In this document: positions 58,933 through 64,000 of the stretch, in pieces
Position numbering within the stretch: the first letter of the stretch is position 1
Layout: each line of letters opens with the position of its first letter
NCBI RefSeq assembly: GCF_017309185.1
Contig: NZ_JAEKJZ010000002.1
Span: 248,001 to 312,000, forward strand
Source: Roseibium aggregatum
GTDB taxonomy: Bacteria > Pseudomonadota > Alphaproteobacteria > Rhizobiales > Stappiaceae
Direction of reading: 5' to 3'
DNA length: 64,000 nucleotides
Notes under the pieces: model-generated
What the model was told of the DNA's origin: nothing
The model's input: only the letters and a program-made list of their open reading frames with translations
Database searches by the model: none
Program-made: the position numbers and the translations under genes

Positions 58933-59667
58933 ATGCATCTCGACTGGTGGACATTGGGACTGCAGACGGTCAATGTCGTGGTCCTGTTGTGGATCCTCAA
59001 ACGCTTCCTGTTCCGCCCGGTGGCGAAAATCGTCGCCGACCGGCAGGCGGCGGCGGACGTCGAGCTGCGGCGCGCCAGGCAGGCCCGCGCGGAAGCCGAA
59101 AAGGCCCGCGACGCCGCCAGAACGGCGACCTCCGATATCGCCGCCCAGCGCGCGGGACTGCTCGTCAGGGCCGAAGAGGAGGCCGAAGCCGAAAAGGCCA
59201 AGTTGCTGGAAGCCGCCGAGGCAGAGGCAGAGGCGGCACGCGAGGCGGCACGGGCCGAACTCGACCGCATGCGCGCCGCCGAGACACAGGCGCTCACCGA
59301 TGCCGCGGGCACGCTTGCCGTCGACATCGCCGAACGGCTGTTTGCCCGTCTGCCCGAGGAGGCCCGCATCAACGGCTTCATGGGAGGGCTCGTCAAGGCC
59401 GTCTCCGCCCTGCCCGACGCAGCGCGTGCGGAGATCGCCTCGGCCGGACCGGTGCGCCTGCGCGCCGCCAGGGCGCTGACAGCGGACGAGACCGATCGCC
59501 TCGAGGCCAGTCTCAGCGAAGTGCTTGCCCATCCGGTCGAAGTGGCCGTGGAGAGCGACGAGACACTCATTGCCGGCCTGGAGCTCGATGCGCCGCAGGC
59601 CGTCGTGCGCAACCATTTTCGCGCCGACCTCGACCTGATCCGGCAGGAGTTGACCCGTCATGACTGA
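58933..59667 (+). CDS. atpF: N-ATPase subunit b, with delta-like C-terminal domain
   Basis: 244 residues, against about 156 for ordinary b. An N-terminal helix ([17 protein letters not shown]) precedes a long Ala/Glu/Arg coiled coil (about 40-125). The C-terminal part (about 140-244) ends in [19 protein letters not shown] and LDLIRQEL, which resembles the end of the delta subunit. The operon has no separate atpH. Its end overlaps atpA by 8 bp. Confidence 0.92.
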   Translation: MHLDWWTLGLQTVNVVVLLWILKRFLFRPVAKIVADRQAAADVELRRARQARAEAEKARDAARTATSDIAAQRAGLLVRAEEEAEAEKAKLLEAAEAEAEAAREAARAELDRMRAAETQALTDAAGTLAVDIAERLFARLPEEARINGFMGGLVKAVSALPDAARAEIASAGPVRLRAARALTADETDRLEASLSEVLAHPVEVAVESDETLIAGLELDAPQAVVRNHFRADLDLIRQELTRHD

Positions 59668-61189
59668 GCCTCAGCCCCTGTCGCGTTGGCTTGACACCAG
59701 CCGCGCCCGGCTGGACCGCACGGAACTGAGCCCGGAAGCCGAGGCGATTGGACGCGTGGTGCATCTTGCCGACGGGATCGCCCGCATTTCCGGCCTGCCG
59801 GATGTCGCGCTCGGCGCGCTGCTGCGCTTTGAAACCGGCCATTACGGCTTCGCACAGGCGCTCGACCGCGACACTCTCGACGCGGTGATGCTTGACGAGA
59901 CCGGGACCCTTTCGGTGGGTGGCAGGGTCACCGACACCGGCGAGGTCCTGAACGTTCCGGTGGGTGACGCGCTGCTCGGGCGGGTGGTCGATCCGCTCGG
60001 ACGCCCGCTCGACGACGGTCCGGCGCTTCATAGCGGGGCCACTCTGCCGGTCGAGCGTCCCGCCCCGTCGATCATCGACCGGGCGAAGGTTTCGGAACCT
60101 GTCGAAACCGGTGTTCTCGCTGTCGACAGCCTCTTCGCGCTCGGACGAGGCCAGCGCGAACTGATCGTCGGCGACCGCGCCACCGGCAAGACATCGCTCG
60201 CCGTCGACGCGATCATCAACCAGAAGAACAGCGACGTGATCTGCGTCTATGTGGCGGTCGGCCAGCGGACCACGGCGGTGGACCGGGTGATCGCCGCCAT
60301 ACGTCAGCATGGCGCGCCGGAACGCTGCATCTTCGTTGTCGGCAATGCCTCCGCTCCGCCGGGACTGCAATGGCTTGCCCCCTTCACCGGCATGACCATG
60401 GCCGAACACTTTCGTGACAAGGGCCAGCACGCGCTCATCGTAATCGACGATCTGACCCGCCACGCGGCCACCCACCGGGAACTGGCGCTGCTCACCCGTG
60501 AGCCACCGGGGCGCGAGGCCTATCCGGGCGACGTCTTCTATCTGCATGCCCGCCTTCTGGAGCGCGCCGCGAAGCTTTCGCCGGAACTGGGCGGCGGTTC
60601 GCTGACGGCTCTGCCCATCGCCGAGACCAACGCGGGCAACCTCTCCGCCTATATTCCAACCAACCTCATCTCGATCACCGATGGGCAGATCGTGCTCTCC
60701 ACCCACCTCTTCGCCGCCGGTCAGCGGCCCGCCGTGGACGTGGGCCTGAGCGTGAGTCGGGTGGGCGGCAAGGCCCAAAGCCCGGCTCTTCGCGCCGTCT
60801 CCGGGCGGGTTCGTCTCGATTACGCGCAGTTCCAGGAACTGGAAATGTTCACCCGCTTCGGCGGCATTTCCAACCCGCGCGTGATGGACCAGATCGCACG
60901 GGGCGAGCGCATCCGCGCCCTGCTCACCCAGCCGCGTTACGCCAACCTGCGCGGTGTCGAACAGGTGGCCCTGTTGTCGGCCCTCGGCGACGGCATCTTC
61001 GATGCGCTGCCGGTGTCCTCGCTTTCCGAACTGCGCCGACGCCTGCCTCCCTGGCTCGACACCCATGCTTCCTACGCTGTCACGGCCCTTGGCGGCGGAG
61101 GCGAGCTGACACCAGACCTGCGCGCCCGGCTTTCGGAACTCGTAAGAGATCTCGCGCGCGAGATCCTGCCGGAGGACCCGGCGAAATGA
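59660..61189 (+). CDS. atpA: N-ATPase subunit alpha
   Basis: 509 residues. Walker A is [25 protein letters not shown] and [18 protein letters not shown] are family blocks. The region [16 protein letters not shown] holds the conserved arginine finger environment. It overlaps atpG by ATGA. Confidence 0.96.
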   Translation: MTEPQPLSRWLDTSRARLDRTELSPEAEAIGRVVHLADGIARISGLPDVALGALLRFETGHYGFAQALDRDTLDAVMLDETGTLSVGGRVTDTGEVLNVPVGDALLGRVVDPLGRPLDDGPALHSGATLPVERPAPSIIDRAKVSEPVETGVLAVDSLFALGRGQRELIVGDRATGKTSLAVDAIINQKNSDVICVYVAVGQRTTAVDRVIAAIRQHGAPERCIFVVGNASAPPGLQWLAPFTGMTMAEHFRDKGQHALIVIDDLTRHAATHRELALLTREPPGREAYPGDVFYLHARLLERAAKLSPELGGGSLTALPIAETNAGNLSAYIPTNLISITDGQIVLSTHLFAAGQRPAVDVGLSVSRVGGKAQSPALRAVSGRVRLDYAQFQELEMFTRFGGISNPRVMDQIARGERIRALLTQPRYANLRGVEQVALLSALGDGIFDALPVSSLSELRRRLPPWLDTHASYAVTALGGGGELTPDLRARLSELVRDLAREILPEDPAK

Positions 61190-62055
61190 CCGGACGCCTC
61201 GCCGAAGTCGAAGCCCGCATGGAGACGGTGAACAAGCTGTCGGCGGTGATTGGCGCCATGCGAGGCATCGCCGCGGCACGGACCCAGGAAGCCAACCGCC
61301 ACCTTGAAAGCATACGCACCTACGCCGACACGATCGGGGATGCGATCGGCCAGGCGCTCGCCTTTCTTCCTGGTGCCTGTGCGCCGCTTTCGGACGGGGC
61401 GGCCGACGGCGCCGGACGGCGGGCCATCGTCGTGTTCTGCGCCGAACAGGGTTTTGCCGGGGCCTTCAGCCGCCGGGTCCTGGACCTGGCCCGCGAGACC
61501 ATGCGCCTGTCGCCGCAGGACGGCCACGATCTCCTCATCGTCGGCAGCCGGGGCTTGCCGGACGTCGAGGAGGCAGGTCTCGAGGTGGCCTGGTCGACGC
61601 CAATGATCAGCCATCCGAAAAAGGCCGGCGGTCTTGCCGGACGGATCACGGAGGCCATCTACGAGCGGCTCGCCAGCAGAGAGATCTCCGAAGTGTCGGT
61701 CATCCACAGCCTGCCCGGACCGCCGGGCGAGGATGACCTCCTTATCAAGCGTCTCGTGCCTTTCGATTTCTCCCGGTTCCCCGCCGCCCGCCACGTCATC
61801 GCACCACGCCTCACCCTGCCGCCGGAGCAGCTTTTCACCCGGCTGGCGGAAGAATACGTCTTCGCGGAGCTGAGCGAAGCGGTGGTTCTCTCCTTCGCGG
61901 CGGAGAACGAGGCACGGATGCGGGCGATGATCGCGGCCCACGACAATGTAACGGAAACGCTCACCGATCTGACCGCCAGCGCGCGACGGCTTCGCCAGGA
62001 GGAGATCACCAACGAGATCGTCGAACTCGCGACCGGCAGCCAAAAGGAGCGTTAG
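61186..62055 (+). CDS. atpG: N-ATPase subunit gamma
   Basis: 289 residues with N- and C-terminal helices that form the rotor shaft ([20 protein letters not shown] and the C-terminal [20 protein letters not shown]), enclosing a Rossmann-like middle ([15 protein letters not shown]). Last gene of the operon; it ends 13 bp before a convergent cupin gene. Confidence 0.93.
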   Translation: MTGRLAEVEARMETVNKLSAVIGAMRGIAAARTQEANRHLESIRTYADTIGDAIGQALAFLPGACAPLSDGAADGAGRRAIVVFCAEQGFAGAFSRRVLDLARETMRLSPQDGHDLLIVGSRGLPDVEEAGLEVAWSTPMISHPKKAGGLAGRITEAIYERLASREISEVSVIHSLPGPPGEDDLLIKRLVPFDFSRFPAARHVIAPRLTLPPEQLFTRLAEEYVFAELSEAVVLSFAAENEARMRAMIAAHDNVTETLTDLTASARRLRQEEITNEIVELATGSQKER

Positions 62056-62068
62056 CCGGCTCTCGGCC

Positions 62069-62404
62069 TTACGTCCTCAGAGCGTAACGATAGGGTTCCT
62101 CGAACACGTCGATCACTTTGGTTCCGGCCTTGATGATCGCGCCGTGTTCCGCGCCGCTCGGAATATCGTAGATCGCGCCCGGCCCGAAGACCCGGGTTTC
62201 ACCGGCGATTGTGAATTCGATTTCCCCATCCAGCACCGTGCCCCACTGGGCAAGATGCGAATGCGGCGGGAGGACCATGTCCTTGACAAAATCGAAGAAG
62301 ACCACGAGCCCCTTGTCCGACTGGATCGCGTAGCTTTTCACCACGTCGTCGGGAAAAGGAACGTCCAGGGCGGGAAAGGTCTTGATGAAGTCCGGCAGGT
62401 CCAT
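62069..62404 (-). CDS. cupin-domain protein
   Basis: 111 residues, a single beta-barrel cupin with LPPHSHLAQWGTVLDGEIEF (metal-binding His pair, then Glu region) and IPSGAEHGAIIKAG (third His). Function unknown; many such small cupins bind metal and sugars or regulate. The start at 62404 was chosen because GGAG lies 8 nt upstream; an ATG two codons before is too close to that site. Confidence 0.87.
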   Translation of the reverse strand: MDLPDFIKTFPALDVPFPDDVVKSYAIQSDKGLVVFFDFVKDMVLPPHSHLAQWGTVLDGEIEFTIAGETRVFGPGAIYDIPSGAEHGAIIKAGTKVIDVFEEPYRYALRT

Positions 62405-62511
62405 GAGCATATCTCCAGATGGCAGCGTGTGGGCAAATATGCCCGCGCCGAGACACCCGATCAACTCGTGGCGCGCCTTGCCGAACGAGCCGTCAAAAGC
62501 CATCAAATGGT

Positions 62512-63129
62512 TCAAGATGACCGGGAAGGACTCGAGCCGCTGTTGCCTTGAAGATATCGGCTGAGCTTGTGCCACCCGACGGCGACCGCCAGCCCCGCGC
62601 CTCCTCCGGCGCCAATGGCACTGAAGAGGGTTTCCGTCATGGGCTCCTCGGCGTTCTCAAAGCCTCTGCGCATGCCGAAGATGCCCGACCAGTCATAGGC
62701 AAGGATATCGCTGACGCTCTGATCGTGCGCGATCATGAAATACCCCGCCCCCGCGATCATGCCGACGATCGGGATCAGGGGATATTCCGCCTGTATCGCC
62801 CGTTTCTTGCGCTCTTTGTCTTCCCGAAGCGTTGCTTGCAGACCGCGGAACTGGAGATAGAGGATCACACCGACGATCGCCATGACCGGCAGGATCGTGA
62901 GCGCCTGCGAACCGGCATCCCGCGCCGCATAAAGCGAACCACCGGTGATGCCCAAGGTGATGAGGGTGGCCGCAACAATCGGCCAGGGACGCTCGGCGGC
63001 GGCTTTCACCAAGACCGGATCTTCGTAAGTGTCCATCGCCGGAAGACCCGGCAGACGGGTCCTAGCGGCCGCTGCCTGCCGCCGGCTTGCTGTATCGTCT
63101 CGTCTGCCGAAAGAGTGCTGCTGTCTCAT
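62512..63129 (-). CDS. small inner-membrane protein, unknown function
   Basis: 205 residues from ATG 63129; an ATG at 63036 (MDTYEDPVLV, giving 174 residues) is an equally possible start. There are about four hydrophobic segments (ATLITLGITGGSLYAA, ILPVMAIVGVILYLQF, LIPIVGMIAGAGYFMIA, SAIGAGGGAGLAVAVG) and a charged loop EDKERKKRAIQ. No family recognised. It lies between the cupin and cckA genes on the same strand. Confidence 0.75.
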   Translation of the reverse strand: MRQQHSFGRRDDTASRRQAAAARTRLPGLPAMDTYEDPVLVKAAAERPWPIVAATLITLGITGGSLYAARDAGSQALTILPVMAIVGVILYLQFRGLQATLREDKERKKRAIQAEYPLIPIVGMIAGAGYFMIAHDQSVSDILAYDWSGIFGMRRGFENAEEPMTETLFSAIGAGGGAGLAVAVGWHKLSRYLQGNSGSSPSRSS

Positions 63130-63247
63130 GCCACCGTCCCCACAATCCAGACGATGTGAACGATACACAATTCAACTTAAAATTCGCTTACGCTCTTCGA
63201 ACGGATTCGAACATGAGCCGAGAAGATGAAGGGAAAACAGGATCTGC

Positions 63248-64000
63248 CTACCCGTTCAACACATCCTTCACGGTCGTCGCCAGCTGCTTCAACGTGAAAG
63301 GTTTGGGCAGGAAGAAGAACTGCTCCCCTTCAGGCAGGTTCTCCTCAAAGGCGTCTTCCGCATAGCCCGAGACGAAGATGATCTTGAGATCCGGCTGGGT
63401 CTTGCGCAGCTCGACAAGAAGCGTCGGACCGTCCATTTCCGGCATCACCACATCGGAGACCACCAGATCCACCTGACCGTCGACTTCTTCCATCACCTCC
63501 AGCGCCTCGTTGCCCGAGGCCGCCTCGTAGACGGTGTAGCCGCGAGACTGGAGCGCGCGGGCGCCGAAGGCGCGCACGGCCTCTTCGTCCTCCACCAGCA
63601 GGATGGAAGCGGAGCCGGTGAGATCGGCAACCTTTTCGGGTTCCATCTCCCTGGCCTCCGGTTTCTTCTCTTCCACCACCTGGGGAATGTAGCGCGGCAG
63701 GAACAGGCGGAAGGTGGTGCCGAGATCGACTTCCGACGTGCAGAAGATGAAGCCGCCGGTCTGTTTGACGATGCCGTAGACGGTTGACAGGCCCAGCCCG
63801 GTGCCCTTGCCCACTTCCTTCGTGGAAAAGAACGGATCGAAGATCTTTTCTATGACGTCGGGTGGAATGCCGTGCCCGGTGTCCTCCACTTCCACCAGCG
63901 TGTATTCGCCCGGCGGCATGCCCCGGGAGTTCTCGAACTGGGTGGACTCGGCCTCCGACACGTTCTTGGTGCGGATCGTAAGCCGGCCGCCGTCGGCCAT
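63248..64000 (-). CDS. cckA: hybrid histidine kinase CckA, C-terminal part (cut by window edge)
   Basis: 250 visible residues; the 5' end lies outside the window. The kinase ATP-binding region is seen in [20 protein letters not shown] (G1), and [16 protein letters not shown] (G2). A receiver domain follows with [14 protein letters not shown], phospho-acceptor Asp in [12 protein letters not shown], and PKPF near the end. Sequence and order match CckA, which starts the phosphorelay through ChpT to CtrA in alphaproteobacteria. Confidence 0.93.
   Translation of the reverse strand: MADGGRLTIRTKNVSEAESTQFENSRGMPPGEYTLVEVEDTGHGIPPDVIEKIFDPFFSTKEVGKGTGLGLSTVYGIVKQTGGFIFCTSEVDLGTTFRLFLPRYIPQVVEEKKPEAREMEPEKVADLTGSASILLVEDEEAVRAFGARALQSRGYTVYEAASGNEALEVMEEVDGQVDLVVSDVVMPEMDGPTLLVELRKTQPDLKIIFVSGYAEDAFEENLPEGEQFFFLPKPFTLKQLATTVKDVLNG

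Overview
The window reads as a chromosomal segment of an alphaproteobacterium, GC-rich and densely coding, probably a marine or host-associated member of the Stappiaceae/Roseibium-Labrenzia group. The evidence is the CckA-type hybrid kinase at the right edge, an alphaproteobacterial LexA-like site in the recA promoter, a eukaryote-like dimeric isocitrate dehydrogenase, a TRAP transporter, very large type-I-secretion-style proteins and an N-type ATPase operon. The genus is an inference. No rRNA, tRNA, CRISPR array, integrase or transposase was seen, so it does not look like a mobile island.

Layout. 1-5 kb: a 1633-residue secreted protein (reverse strand) joining RTX repeats, a 5'-nucleotidase, a lamin-tail domain and an ExeM/NucH-type nuclease, a likely extracellular DNA/nucleotide scavenger. 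5.9-8.9 kb: monomeric NADP-isocitrate dehydrogenase and an unknown protein. 9.2-11.8 kb: an RtcB2-type RNA ligase coupled by an ATGA overlap to the release-factor-like PrfH (a ribosome-damage repair pair), then a HAD phosphatase. 11.9-18.5 kb: a 2206-residue M10-like metalloprotease with cadherin-like repeats, including a 3 x 729 bp tandem DNA repeat. 19-23.6 kb: two small exported proteins, a second, unrelated (dimeric) isocitrate dehydrogenase, and an NRPS fragment whose adenylation domain carries the EntF-type serine code but lacks a carrier domain. 23.7-29.4 kb: MocR regulator with divergent DMT exporter, glutathione transferase, Asp/Glu racemase, small exported protein, cyclic-nucleotide-gated channel. 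29.6-38.4 kb: alaS, recA, psuK-psuG, and a large MscS-type channel.

38.7-42.4 kb holds a three-gene cluster (TelA-like coiled-coil protein, DUF6384 membrane protein, coiled-coil protein with Gly/Phe-rich tail), the best candidate here for an undescribed system. 42.7-48.4 kb: lipoprotein, trypsin-like protease, a phospholipid-type cluster (CDP-alcohol transferase with altered active-site acids, CdsA, PlsC, small membrane protein), then an unknown 323-residue protein paired with a lipoprotein. 48.4-55.3 kb: LysR regulator with a 31-bp palindromic operator, divergent from DUF1445, TRAP DctPQM, DUF2848 and an amidase, probably an amide or cyclic-amide catabolic operon. 55.5-62.1 kb: complete N-ATPase operon atpDCQRBEFAG with a b-delta fusion and a two-carboxylate c subunit. 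62.1-64 kb: cupin, small membrane protein, and the 3' end of cckA, cut by the window edge.
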